Origin: Lathyrus oleraceus
Lineage: Eukaryota; Streptophyta; Magnoliopsida; Fabales; Fabaceae
Reading direction: 5' to 3'
DNA: 64,000 nt
NCBI RefSeq assembly: GCF_024323335.1
Contig: NC_066579.1
Span: 129,875,354-129,939,353 of the forward strand
The translations under genes were made by a program, and so were the position numbers. Of this stretch, positions 45,108-55,277 are shown piece after piece. Each line of letters begins with the position of its first letter. The first letter of the stretch is position 1. The notes under the pieces were generated by a model. The model ran no database searches, had not been told where the DNA came from, and was given only the letters and a program-made list of their open reading frames with translations.

Positions 45108-45590
45108 AGCACTTATTTAAATCTCAGCAGGGCACTCATTTTTTCCCTAACACAACTTTGCTGTTTTGCAACCCTGCTGAGAAAATTTTTACAGAGCTCT
45201 CCACACTCTCTCATTTGCATCACTCTCACTAACACTCCATCTCTATTCGGTCCATTGCAAACCCTGCTCACTTCATTTCAATCAAATCACTGTAACTAAG
45301 GTTTGCCCTACTACATTTTCTTTTTGTTTGAACTTTATATTTCCAATTTGAATGTCAATTAGGATGAGTTGTGGTATGGGAAACCTTGGGTTTGCATGTG
45401 GGATTTTCGGTTTTGCAAATTGGGATTTTAGGTTGGAATTGGGGATTTTAGGTTTTGAATGTAAATATGTAATCCCCAATAGCATAGAACGGTTATTTAA
45501 TTGATAAATCATTAGGTTCTGATGTTGGAACCATTAGAGTATGGGTTTTGGGAAATATTCTTTGAACATGCTGAAAACCCCAAAAACCCG
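45108..45590 (+). other. E2 leader of extra ORF, noncoding
   Basis: AT-rich sequence with repeated GGGATTTTAGGTTTTG-like units near 45420-45455. No gene seen. Confidence 0.55.
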
Positions 45591-45595
45591 TAAGG

Positions 45596-45674
45596 TTCGC
45601 TAGCACTCGCTAGGCGAACCAGGGGCGAGCGTTCGCTGCCACTTCGCTAGGCGAAGCAGCAACGAGCATGACAG
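45596..45674. repeat. Second CTCGC/GCGAG hairpin cluster before extra ORF
   Basis: TTCGCTAGCACTCGCTAGGCGAAC and related units ending AACGAGCATGACAG. The ATG inside the final CATGACAG tag opens the extra-ORF frame 24 codons early. Confidence 0.8.
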
Positions 45675-45711
45675 TTCTTTACATTTTGGTTTTGTTGTCT
45701 AATCTGTTTGG

Positions 45712-45739
45712 TATGTCTTGTTCCTTTTATATTTTGCAG
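45712..45739 (+). promoter_or_regulatory. Putative 3' splice site abutting the extra ORF
   Basis: T-rich tract ending ATATTTTGCAG directly before ATG at 45740, with CTAAT upstream at 45698 as a possible branch region. Fits plant acceptor consensus. Predicts a spliced mRNA for the extra ORF. Confidence 0.55.
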
Positions 45740-46984
45740 ATGGAATCAAGGTCTGGAGCGTCAAAGAAAAGAAAGGGAGGAAACACTTCCCGTTCTGTAC
45801 CTATCCAGTTTGATAACGACAAATTTGTCGGCCCGAAGCAGGCCGCCAGGTACATTTCTCTGGAGAAACGGAAAACTCTTCCGGAGAAGCGATTCCTCAT
45901 CAACCCTCAGGGCACGAACAAAACTTTTGCCGGGTTGATTGACACAAAAAAATGGGATCGGTTGATTAATCCCCTGGAGCATTATGACATAGCAACGGTG
46001 CGTGAGTTTTATGCAAACGCACTGCCTGATGACGACGAGCCCTTTACTTGGATATCTAGAGTGGCCGGGCGTCCAGTTGCATTTGATCGGGATGCCATCG
46101 ACCGAGTCCTTGGGGAACCGCTCCAGCTGGGAGCTGAAGAGAGGGACACATACCACACTGACCTACGGCTTCACCGGGATGTTCCAGCCATTTCTGCCGC
46201 CCTGCTATTAAGGGGGAAATCTGTTGAGCTGAACCCATCTGGGGTTCCAATGAGGTATCACAGGGAGGACATGACTCCCATGGCTCAACTGATACTACTG
46301 TTGGTGCTGACGAACATCCAGCCAAAGTCCCACACCTCTACAGTGCCGATCCCAGTGGCACATTTGGTCCATGCTATCCTCACCAACGTCCAGATCGATG
46401 TGGCGAGGATGATCGCTAATGAGCTTAAGTCCGTGACCGAAAGCGGGCTAAAGTCGGGGGCTCGTGTGAATTGTCCCTTAGCTTTCCCGTGCTTGATCAT
46501 GAGTTTGTGCATTCAGGCAAGGGTGAGACTTCCGTCTCGGGGTCAGGTAAGGATCCCGCCACCTATCGATGACCGGTACGTGGCAAAATATTGTAGAGCG
46601 AAGAATGCCAGAGGCAGTGCAGCTACAGAGAGTACCCGGGCTTCTGATGGTTCTGGTACTTCTACTCCTGGACTAGATCCTTACCTGCTGGCTGTGTGTG
46701 ATTATAGTTTTGAATGGATGGCGGCATCCCAGAGAGCCATGATAGATATGCACGACTCTATGCAGCGGTTACAGCTGCAGGGAAGTGGTGCTCATGCCTT
46801 GATGACGCGTGAGCAGTTTCTGCTTAACGCCAAATGGCCTGTGGACAGGCCTGTCTATGGTGAGGGGGTGGGCGCTGGTGCGTCTTCAGGTGCTGCAGCT
46901 GATGATGATGATGATGCTGAGGATGATGAGGCTACCGGTTTTGAGGCCGGTAGCGAGGAGGATTTTGAGCCCTTAGAGGGTTAA
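45740..46984 (+). CDS. Extra 3' ORF of Athila element, putative plant transposon protein family
   Basis: 414 residues from the ATG at 45740. The frame extends upstream to 45668, adding a hydrophobic MTVLYILVLLSNLFG segment, but a splice acceptor sits exactly at 45739, so I favour the shorter start. Features: basic N-terminus with SKKRKGG (possible nuclear signal); globular middle with LINPLEHYDIATVREFYANA and VAGRPVAFDRDAIDRVLG, which resembles the domain annotated as putative plant transposon protein; an amphipathic helical part; acidic C-terminus rich in Asp/Glu (about 390-414). No transmembrane segment or signal peptide in the short form, so it is not an obvious envelope protein despite its env-like position. 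Role unknown; absent from E3. Intact. Confidence 0.8.
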   Translation: MESRSGASKKRKGGNTSRSVPIQFDNDKFVGPKQAARYISLEKRKTLPEKRFLINPQGTNKTFAGLIDTKKWDRLINPLEHYDIATVREFYANALPDDDEPFTWISRVAGRPVAFDRDAIDRVLGEPLQLGAEERDTYHTDLRLHRDVPAISAALLLRGKSVELNPSGVPMRYHREDMTPMAQLILLLVLTNIQPKSHTSTVPIPVAHLVHAILTNVQIDVARMIANELKSVTESGLKSGARVNCPLAFPCLIMSLCIQARVRLPSRGQVRIPPPIDDRYVAKYCRAKNARGSAATESTRASDGSGTSTPGLDPYLLAVCDYSFEWMAASQRAMIDMHDSMQRLQLQGSGAHALMTREQFLLNAKWPVDRPVYGEGVGAGASSGAAADDDDDAEDDEATGFEAGSEEDFEPLEG

Positions 46985-48460
46985 GTTTTTGTATTTTTCG
47001 TTTTTATGTTTATTTCTATTGTAGTTTCGGATTCTGTATTTTGACTTTGGTTTTGTACTGTTGGGGTGTTTTGTCCCCCATGAACAATTTAAATTTTCAG
47101 TAATGTTATTTATTTATGTTTTTAATTTTGTTTGTTTAATAAATTTTTGGTTGGTTAAGTGGCAAACCTTCTAGATTGGTTGCTCCTCAAAGAAGTACCC
47201 AATGAAGGTGCATCCGAGCTTGGATGGCAATGATAAGAATAAACAAGTGAATGAGGCTAAGGTACATGGTTACCTTCAGCTAGAATGATAGAATGCATTA
47301 GGAACTTTACTCTTTTTGGTTAATTGAATATTGTCTTTTTGCAACATGATTGAATGAATGTTTCATCTAGAACTTTAAACCACAAATTGTGAGGAAACCT
47401 CCATTGTACACTTAAATGCTGGATTCTAATAACTTTTGTTGATTCATTTGATTCATGCTTTGTCTTTTATTATTGTGAATATGTGGAAGCAATTAGAAAT
47501 GATCAAGGCACTTGTTTTTTATCGAGCACAACTACATCCAAAAACAACTTACCTGTGAGCAGAGAGAGTATTTGTTAACCCCTTTGAGCTTAAACAGTTG
47601 AATCTCAGCTTGAAATAAAGCGAGATTTCAAAAATCTTTTTTTTACAACCCGGAAAATCTTGATTATTGTTCTTTTGCCGTAAAAAGTTAAGAGCATTCA
47701 CTTAGGGTGAGTAAGAAATAAGTTGGGGAGAATCGGTAAGTACCACAACTCTTGAAAAAAATAAAAGAAAAACCGAGCAAGCATTGAAAATAAAAATATA
47801 GAAAAGAAACATCTATTTTGTAAATATGATGTGAAAGAAAAGAACAAAAATAGAAAGAATGAAAATGAATGCTTGTTTGGAAGAAAAATAGTGAAAAATA
47901 AAAATTGAGTTGTGGAATATGAGTTGTGAAGGTTTCAAATATGAAACAAATGAAACAAAGTCGGGATGTGTGAATAATATACTGTGAATGTCTCTTTTGC
48001 ATCGGCACTTTCGTTTCAATGGCCTTAGAAATGACCCTTGTTTGTTAACCTAACCAAGCTTCAACCGAAAAGCCCTTAGTGATCTTTATGCTTCCACATT
48101 ACCATTTATGATTGTTAGACATTGTATGAATCTATTTGATTTCTTCATTATTTGTTAGAGAGTGAGATTATTCCCGCGGTTGCAAACGCGTAAATTCTTC
48201 ATTCCTTATTCGAAGAGGAGAGATAGGGTGATTCATTCAGAATAATATTGTTGTAGATAGATAAATATTTCGCATAGCTATTAAGTTTTAGTTCTTATGT
48301 ATTGTTTTATTCGAACCGTTGGAAACTTGTATATGCTGATTCGCTTGTGTTTGAGCCGTTTTATCCAACTTCGGAGAAACCATTTTCTTAAAGCAAATCC
48401 TCTTGTCCTTCAAGGGGCATACTTTGCTTGAGGACAAGCAAGAATCTAGTTGGGGAGAGT
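46985..48460 (+). other. E2 region between extra ORF and 3' LTR, with polypurine tract
   Basis: Noncoding, homologous to E3 18894-20400. Includes TTGTACTGTTGGGGTGTTTT at about 47052 and the polypurine tract TTGGGGAGAGT at 48450-48460. Minus-strand frames here are low complexity. Confidence 0.75.
48424..48441 (+). other. Conserved hairpin beside E2 polypurine tract
   Basis: TTGCTTG-AGGA-CAAGCAA, 7-pair stem. Present in E3 and, shortened, in E4 at the same distance from the polypurine tract. Confidence 0.78.
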
Positions 48461-49954
48461 TGTTAGATGCCCAAAAGTGCTTATTTGAGCTATCATATGT
48501 GGGCATCTTTCACTCTATTTCCTTGCTAATGTGTTCAAAACCACCTTTGTTTCGGATGAAATGCAATTAAACGATAAACGATCTTGGTACCTTTGATTTG
48601 TGTGTTATTGTGCAGGAAGAAGGCATAAAATAATTGAAAATGAAGACACAAGAAAGTTGGCAAAGGAACCAAAGAAATCAAGCATTCATCAGCCTGCTCG
48701 CTAGGCGAGGGCTGTGGCGAAGCACTCGCTAGGCGAGCGCCCAGCGAAAAGCTCCAGTAAAATATCAATAAATTCGCTAGGCGAGCTGCTAGCGAAGGTG
48801 GTAGCGAGTTCGTTCAGTTTTGATGAAAAGCGCAGCCAGCACTCACTCGCTAGGCGAGGCTCTAGCGAGTTCCCAGCGAGGATTCCAGTAGCCAAACCTT
48901 TCAACCTCGCTGGGGCGAAGGTTGAAGCGTGTCCTTCGTTAGGCGAAGGTTTGTTCGCTAGGCGAACATGACAGTCTGAGATAGACTGTGTCTCTGGGCG
49001 CAGGTGCCTCAGGTGCCTCAATTAGACCCTCGCTAGGCGAGCCTTTCTGCTCGCCTAGCGAGCATGACAGCCCAGTACAGCTCTATAAGTAGCAAGTGCC
49101 ACTTTTGAGAGCCATACCTTAGTTTTACCTAATTTTTCCACTTTTGTACTTTCTTAGAGATATTTTACAGCATTGTTCTTGGGAGATTTTATGCCCTAGA
49201 TTTCATTTCTCTTCATCTTGTAACCATCTTTTACAAAAAGAAGGTGGATTCCCATCCAATCTCGATTATCCGACTTGGATGTTGATCAACCTTCTTCCGA
49301 AATTTGCCGACCAAGCTACCATGAAAATGAGTAGCTAAGTCATCCATTTGTCAAGGTTAGATGTAGGTGATTACTAGCTTTGTGTGTAAATGTAAGGATC
49401 TTCATGTGTAAACTCTTTAATGGTGAATATATGATGAAAACTTTGTTTCTATTTAAAACTCTTTGTGTTGGTTTATGATCGAGAGATGTTTACCAACTCT
49501 TGACCTAGGTTTTCATCCAATCTTGTTTATTAGCTAGAGATAGTAATGAATGATTTTGTTCACCATAAGGTTGAACCAAAAAGTTGTCATTTTGATAGAT
49601 TGTGTTCGAGAGAAACAATGGATCAAAATGGGAAAACTCACAATGTGTGTTCGAGAGAAACATATTGGGAGGACTTTGTGAAATGATTTATCATCTAAAG
49701 GAGTTTATAAGATTGTTGACCGAACAAATACATGTAAAGTGATCATCGAACCCTAACTTTGGCAATATTTCTCATTTATTCAAACCAAAACTTTTACCGC
49801 AATTTATTACCTTTTTATGCAAGATAACGTGACAACCAACCAAAACCTTATTGTTACTTAAGCTAAGATTAATACAACCATCGAACGGCGGTGATATCTT
49901 ACAATCTCTGTGGATACGATAACAAAAACCCGACACGTAAATTTACAACTAACA
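48461..49954 (+). repeat. E2 3' LTR, 1494 bp
   Basis: Same length as the 5' LTR. Differences at about 48613, 48706, 48940, 49187, 49303, 49582 and 49735. Contains the same hairpin cluster and TATA box (49084). Confidence 0.96.
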
Positions 49955-49959
49955 GTATA
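49955..49959. repeat. E2 target site duplication, right copy (GTATA)
   Basis: Exact repeat of 40491-40495; copia LTR resumes with CACCACTATC. Confidence 0.95.
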
Positions 49960-50369
49960 CACCACTATCACCATGAGAATAACTTATGGCACTTTGCATA
50001 ACATTTTATATGGTATTCTCATAGCGGGTCAATCCAGTATAAATATTACTCCTAATATTTATACCTATGTTTAAGACTTGATAACTCCTTATCCATGATC
50101 CATGAGATGTGATCATCAATCTATATTCATAGTAGTCTTAATGCTTTAATGTTATCCCACTTCACAACAAAGCTCGACTACGGATACTTTAAGAATAATG
50201 TCCTTATGTTTAATGGAATCTCGTGATTAAGTCACACTTGATACATTAAACAGACTATCTATTCTAGGGACTTTATTAAACAAACATAATAAAGAAAAAG
50301 CCTTTTATTATTAATAAATAATTCGATACAAGTACCAAAAGTATTGGCCTCTAGGGCTTACACCAACAA
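49960..50369 (-). repeat. copia 5' LTR, part 2
   Basis: Continues 39941-40495 after E2 and ends with the LTR terminus TGTTGGTGTAAGCC (minus) at 50369, next to CACTA transposase sequence. Confidence 0.85.
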
Positions 50370-50374
50370 TCACT
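50370..50374. repeat. Target site duplication of copia element, right copy
   Basis: ATCAC against GTCAC at 16780-16784, one transition. Confidence 0.7.
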
Positions 50375-50701
50375 ACATAAAGTATCATAAATATGAGTTT
50401 TCCTAAAATAATCTTCTCCAATATCACATATCATATATTCTAGTTGATCATCTATATCTGCATAAGTTCCATGTCTTTGTGATGCCGCGGTTTGTTTTTT
50501 TATCTACTTCACCATGCCACATCCACATTGTATAATTTTGACAAATTCCATCACAACATATATGATGGAATATTTCTTTCTTTGAAATCTTTTTATATTC
50601 CCGCATATAACGCAAGGACAATAAAAGTATCCATTATTGTCAGGAAGATTTTGTTCTGCGTATTCAAGGAATTTAATAACTCCTTTTTCGTACACCAACA
50701 A
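50370..50701 (-). pseudogene. CACTA TNP2-like transposase, N-terminal part
   Basis: Minus strand from 50701: YEKGVIKFLEYAEQN, then YFYCPCVICGNIKRFQRK, a Cys-containing transposase-associated domain, then a frame change at about 50575, HHICCDGICQNYT and WHGE, then SQRHGTYADIDDQLEYM, DIGEDYF and HIYDTLCSD up to the copia insertion. The reading continues at 16784 (SDKDALLY). The start codon region is replaced or masked by CAACA-rich simple sequence at 50697-50800. Disabled by frame changes and the insertion. Confidence 0.8.
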
Positions 50702-51854
50702 TACAACAATACAACAACAACATTCTCAATACAACAACAGCATTCTCAATACAACAACAACATTGTCAACAACACGTTAACAATCTCAATACAACAACAC
50801 AATAAGAATGAAACAACTATGACAACAATATATAACATTCTCAAAAACACAAAGAGAATCTCAATCTCATTCAATCACAACAACATATAATATTAAACAA
50901 TAACAAAAATGTATTATTATTGCGACAAATATAACATTAAATCACAATCAAGATAACAAATAGCAACATTAAAACTCAACACACCTTCTAACATAAATGG
51001 TTATGAAATATCTAACATAACGTAACTTTGAAGAAGAGGAAGAAGCCAAGAAATAATTTTCGTGTACGCTTCTTGAAGCTTCGTCTTTTCCCTCCTTGAT
51101 TTGAACATTAAATGATGGAGTTTGCTTGGTATCTTTTATTTCCTTATGAATTTTTTTTTCTAGGGAATTATTGTGTTATGAAGAAAATAAACTAACATGT
51201 GTTATGTTTTAATTTTAGAGAAACATTTACTATAGTTGACTAAAACAATCGTACTGATATATTATACATATTGCCATGGTTTCTCTTCACAACTGTGGTG
51301 AAACTATTTAGGGATTTGCTTATAAAATTGAATAAGGACGTGATTCACCTTTTTACTAAACCTAACTCATTCCGCCTTCAAACTTCATGTTCCATTCTTC
51401 AAAAATTAATATATGCTGAAAAACTTGGTTTAAATATTAACGTTAAATTTTACTTTATCAAGTAAACAATATGCTTGAACCTTAACATTGAGCTTTAATG
51501 CCAAAATTTTCAAGGTAGTAAAAATGAATGAAGATATTGCACACAAAGCATATATGAGATTGTAAAAATTGCGACTCTCTGTATAAAATTAAACTCAGTG
51601 AGATTGTGAAAAGTATTTTAATTTTAATATAAATATAAAAAAAATTAGGGGACACGCCCTTTTTTGTGACGAAAAAATGGTAAATTGTAGGTGCTGGAAT
51701 TCGAAGCATGTAATCCTTAATCTATCACCATGGTTGTTACTCCAGACCATGGTTAAAAGTGTTTTAATAAATTTACAAAAATTGAAGGTGCCTTAATCAG
51801 AGTTATTACTTCGGTTAATTAAATGGACAATGTAATAGGATGTTACAAAATATA
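50702..51854 (-). other. CACTA 5' noncoding region
   Basis: Between transposase N-terminus and the terminus. CAACAACATT repeats at 50697-50800, then AT-rich DNA with no supported gene. A GAAGAAGAGGAAGAAG purine patch at about 51030. Confidence 0.55.
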
Positions 51855-51869
51855 TTTTTTGTAGTAGTG
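51855..51869 (-). repeat. CACTA terminal sequence
   Basis: Reads CACTACTACAAAAAA inward on the minus strand, matching the CACTA terminus of En/Spm elements in legumes. The partner terminus is outside the window. Confidence 0.65.
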
Positions 51870-52130
51870 CCAATATACAACGATGTGGAAAAAATCAAAG
51901 TGAAATTAACCACACTTTCCTAAATAATAAGGGAATAATTGCCCGCTCTCATGTCCTCTGCGAAGTGGTTGTAGAGGTCGGGAGGGACAATCTCATATTC
52001 ATAAATACTACATACATAGAGCTTCTCACCTCCCTAAGCAAGCTATCTCTAAACCCTACCACAAACCCTAAAGCCTTTGACAATCCTTAATCACAAGGGG
52101 TTGTCATGTATTGTACTTTTAACAAGTACA
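51870..52130 (+). repeat. Tat 5' LTR, truncated
   Basis: Aligns with about 56274-56590. Its 5' part is cut off by the CACTA element. Ends AACAAGTACA two bases before the primer site. Confidence 0.65.
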
Positions 52131-52132
52131 AT

Positions 52133-52150
52133 TGGCACCCACGGTAGGGC
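52133..52150 (+). other. Primer binding site, Tat type
   Basis: TGGCACCCACGGTAGGGC, close to the TGGCGCCCACCGTGGGG form common after Tat-lineage LTRs; several mismatches fit its age. Confidence 0.55.
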
Positions 52151-52274
52151 CCCGAAAAGTCTAACCTAATATTCAACCAGATTATTGTCCTCATATTCAA
52201 CCTCTATATCCATCACGGTGAACAAAAAGACAACAACTACGAACAATAAAGAATTAAAAGGTGAGGAAAGCGTC

Positions 52275-53570
52275 ATGACAGAGATACGCGGTGCCATGGA
52301 CGACCTATGTCGCCAGATCAAACTCTAGAGGATAACACCCTCCATATACAACAGTGATAGCAGGAGGTTGACGCTACATAAGTGGTGGAAATGCTAGACT
52401 TTTAGCCTATCCCAAATGAGAAATGGGAGGCGCATGTCCCAAATAATTTTAAGATGCCTTCACTAGCTAAGTTTGATGAATGCAACAACTTGTATGAACA
52501 TGTCACCTCCATCAACACACAAATGGAAATCACTTGAGCATTTGACTCCTTAAAATTAAAGATCCTCTATAGAACCTTTAGAACTTGGTAAAGAAACTAG
52601 TCCACCATTTTGCAGCAAGCAGACACAGAAGGATGGTCGCCACTAGCCTCTTCAACATTCCTCAAGGGCCCTTTGAATCTCTAAGGGATTACCTTGCTCA
52701 CTTCAGGCAGGAGAACATCAAGGTCTTCCATCTAAAGCAGGAAATGTTCTCGTGAGTGTTTTAAAGTGGCCTCGGGCCATGATATTTTAATGAATACCTG
52801 ACTTAGAGGTCGTATCTTCCTTGGCTAAAGTGGTGATGTGTGCGAAGTGTTGTATAAAGGGTTAGGAAAGTAATGTTGAAAAAAAAGGACATGGATGCAA
52901 AATAGCGTACTCCTAATACTGGTAACTCATAGCATGTGCGAATGAGTCATTACACTTTGTGCCTCTGAGATAAGACAAGTTTCAAGTGAAACGAAAAATT
53001 CAGAGATCTTCATGCCCCTAAACACTCGTCGTAAAAAAACATCACGAAAAGTCCTCGACATGCAAGATATCCCATAATTATTAGCTCCAAATACAACTGT
53101 CATGGGACCTAAACCCAACAGATGGTGCAAGCTCCAAAAAAGTAAAGAGGCATCATACTAAAGACTACTATCAGCTCAAGAAGGAGATGGAGTGCTTGAT
53201 CGAAGAGGGCCACCTAAAGAAGTATGTAAAAGGGGACTCCACTCAAAGGCCAAAAAATTCTAACTCTTAGAGGGAGATATGCCTCGGGAAGTCTTGGGTC
53301 CAAGAAAGAAGAGGAAACGAGCAAGGGAGGTAATGGAAAATTTGTATGCCACATTCCTAATACTATCGTAGAAGGATTAACTGGAGGCAAAGATACTAGT
53401 TTTTCTTGTAGACAATACACTCCCTAGATCCTAACCATCAATGGCTAGCCCACCAGCTCTGATTTTGGAATTCTAGAATCACTAGAAGCTAATATCTCCT
53501 TTTTCGAGAAGGACGTTGTAGGCATCCACCCTCATAAAAATGATCATATGGTATCACTATGAGATGTGAT
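52275..53570 (+). pseudogene. Tat gag and protease remnants
   Basis: Recognisable pieces in shifting frames: NNFKMPSLAKFDECNNLYEH (about 52440), SLFNIPQGPFESLRDYLAHF (about 52650), a gag tail with HTKDYYQLKKEMECLIEEGH (about 53150), and a protease-end-like DVVGIHPHKNDH (about 53510). The order and motifs match Tat-lineage gag-protease. Many stops and frame changes. Immediately afterwards the antisense gene begins, so RT, RNase H and integrase are absent. Confidence 0.7.
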
Positions 53571-53580
53571 AATTTGGAGA

Positions 53581-55277
53581 TTAAGAGGGTACTATTTGAG
53601 CATCCTTTACAAGGGATGCAACTGGTTTGTCTAAGGAAGGAACCACTTTGTCATCCACTAATTGGACATCACGAGAAACTTTGGACATGCCCATAAAGCT
53701 CATATATAATGCAAGATGAAAGAAGGCCACATGCTCCTTTTCCCGCTCAAAGTAAACATTAGAGGTATCCACCAGATTGTCCTTGAGCACAGACACCTCG
53801 CCATCCATCTTCTTCTTAAAGTTGAGGAAATTGTCTAGGAATTCCTGCAGTTTTTTCTCTGAGACAGTAAACTTCTGAGCCATGGTTTCCGCTTCTTGGA
53901 GCTTGGTCATCAATGTCTTCTTCTCTTTCTACATGACCTCTATTATCGCCTGACCTTTGGTGAAATCCCCTTGCTAGCTTATAAGCTTTGACTTCTTCTC
54001 ATTCTCACTACGATCACTCTTTTATTTGTCAACATGCTCTATCAATAGAACCCTCAACAAGTGGTTTTCCTCGAGGTTAGAGAGCTTAAGGGATGCTCAA
54101 TTGCATATAGAGTTGTAGTCTCCACTATAATAAAGGAAGGTGAGTACTAGTAAACTTGATTACGTCAAAATTATATTAATTCCATATAGAGGACTGAGGA
54201 GGCGAATCCTTCCTTGCCGATGAGGTACAGATGCCCGCCCTCTCTACAACGATAATAATTTTTTCTTTACCCTTTAGAGAAGGGAAAGAGTAGACTTTTT
54301 GGTTATGGGTTTTGGGTAGGGTTTCAGAAGGTGTCTCACCTTTAATTTTCCTTATAACTTCCCTGGTGTTCAAGCCTTCCAGGCGACTCGAAGGTTATTA
54401 AGTCTTAAGCGCTCGACTTTCCTTTTTTCCAGACATATTTTCCTGTCTTCCAGGGAGATTGTCGACATCTTTTCAACAAAAATTAGAGTAACAAATATGA
54501 CCCATATGACTTACAAAAAAAATCCCAAGGGTGATTATTAAATTAAACTTAATTAGGATATATATCCATGTATTTATCCCCCACTCCAATCCAATGTGAT
54601 CATGGTGTGGGAATCCATGATTTTGAACTCATCCAAAAGTTGGACCACTTCCACCTCACCAGTAGTAAGGTATTTAAATTTGTACCACGTGATTGCCACG
54701 AGATTATCCGTCCAATCGAGGGGCGCCATTTTCACCAGTAGTGATTGTAGAGAATACATCTCACCCCCTCACTCTTGTAAACTTCTATTTCTAACCTTTG
54801 TAGTAATTGTAATATGGTTTGAACAAAGCTTTACCAAGAAAGGCACCTAGGGTCATCCAGCCCCACGAACAACCGCCTTTGTGTCATTGAATGAGAAGAA
54901 CATCCCTATGGTAGTATGAACCCTTAGCCTCTAGCATATGATCCCAAACACACATATTAAACTCTAACTATTGGGAGTGATATGGGATGGGGAAACGTTG
55001 ATCACCTTTAGAAACTCTTCTTCGAGCGGGGAAATGGGAGAAAACCCCATATGTTAGGAACAACGAGGAGATGGAAGTAGAAATAGGGGTTGGGAGAGTC
55101 GTCCTAAATAACCATATTGTCTCCCTCTGTTGTGGAACACACATCTAGGATGACTTCTTCCTTGTCACCTGAAGAGGAAACGTTAACCAGCTATCGAAAG
55201 GAGGCTATTTTACCATTAGTGATGTAATGGGAATCAATTTCCTTGACTTCCTTGGATTCAGTGTCGAAGGTGGCCAT
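53581..55277 (-). pseudogene. Antisense ORF of Tat element, putative gypsy-type transposon protein
   Basis: Minus-strand start near 55277 (MATFDTESKEVKEIDSHY), then FLKVINVSPSHITPNSWSL-like and FFSFNDTKAV segments around 54870-55010, WTDNLVAITWYKFKYLTTGE (54574-54759), LNTREVIRKIKGET (about 54370) and a coiled-coil tail (53581-53913, LQEAETMAQKFTVSEKKLQ). The central layout resembles the plant family annotated as putative gypsy-type transposon, often encoded antisense near the 3' end of Tat elements. Several stops break it. Function in the family is unknown. Confidence 0.6.

Larger units (their letters stand above)
40496..49954 (+). mobile_element. Athila element with extra 3' ORF, pol mostly deleted (E2), 9.5 kb
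   Basis: Two 1494-bp LTRs with seven differences, six of them transitions, and perfect GTATA duplications. Same family as E3. Order: LTR, truncated primer site, gag-protease, short in-frame pol remnant, structured motif, hairpin clusters, extra ORF, polypurine tract, LTR. It lacks RT core, RNase H and integrase, so any movement would have needed enzymes from a relative such as E3. Confidence 0.94.
16785..50369 (-). mobile_element. Ty1/copia LTR element, minus strand, internally deleted, hosting E2, E3 and E4
   Basis: Termini TGTTGGTGTAAGCC (minus, at 50369 and again at 35919) and CTTCA (minus, at 16785). The 3' LTR is 16785-17025 plus 34811-35919; the 5' LTR is 39941-40495 plus 49960-50369. 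The polypurine tract AGTGGGAGAT next to 35919 is typical copia. Almost no internal sequence remains: 31 bases, then an Ogre-like LTR. No copia protein remnant was found. The LTRs differ by about 8 percent over the 360 bases I compared, making it the oldest of this nest. Confidence 0.75.
15900..51869 (-). mobile_element. CACTA (En/Spm) DNA transposon, 5' part, heavily interrupted
   Basis: Minus-strand element recognised by two TNP2-like transposase pieces (50370-50701 and 15900-16784) and a terminus reading CACTACTACAAAAAA inward from 51869. The copia element at 16785-50369 separates the two pieces, and Ogre at 15899 cuts the 3' side; the other terminus is outside the window. The right terminus abuts the truncated 5' LTR of the Tat element exactly where homology with its 3' LTR begins, supporting 51869 as the boundary. 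Confidence 0.78.

Noticed and set aside
50492..50890. 132-codon plus-strand frame with Asn/Thr/Gln repeats
   Set aside because: Antisense to the transposase remnant and CAACA simple repeats.
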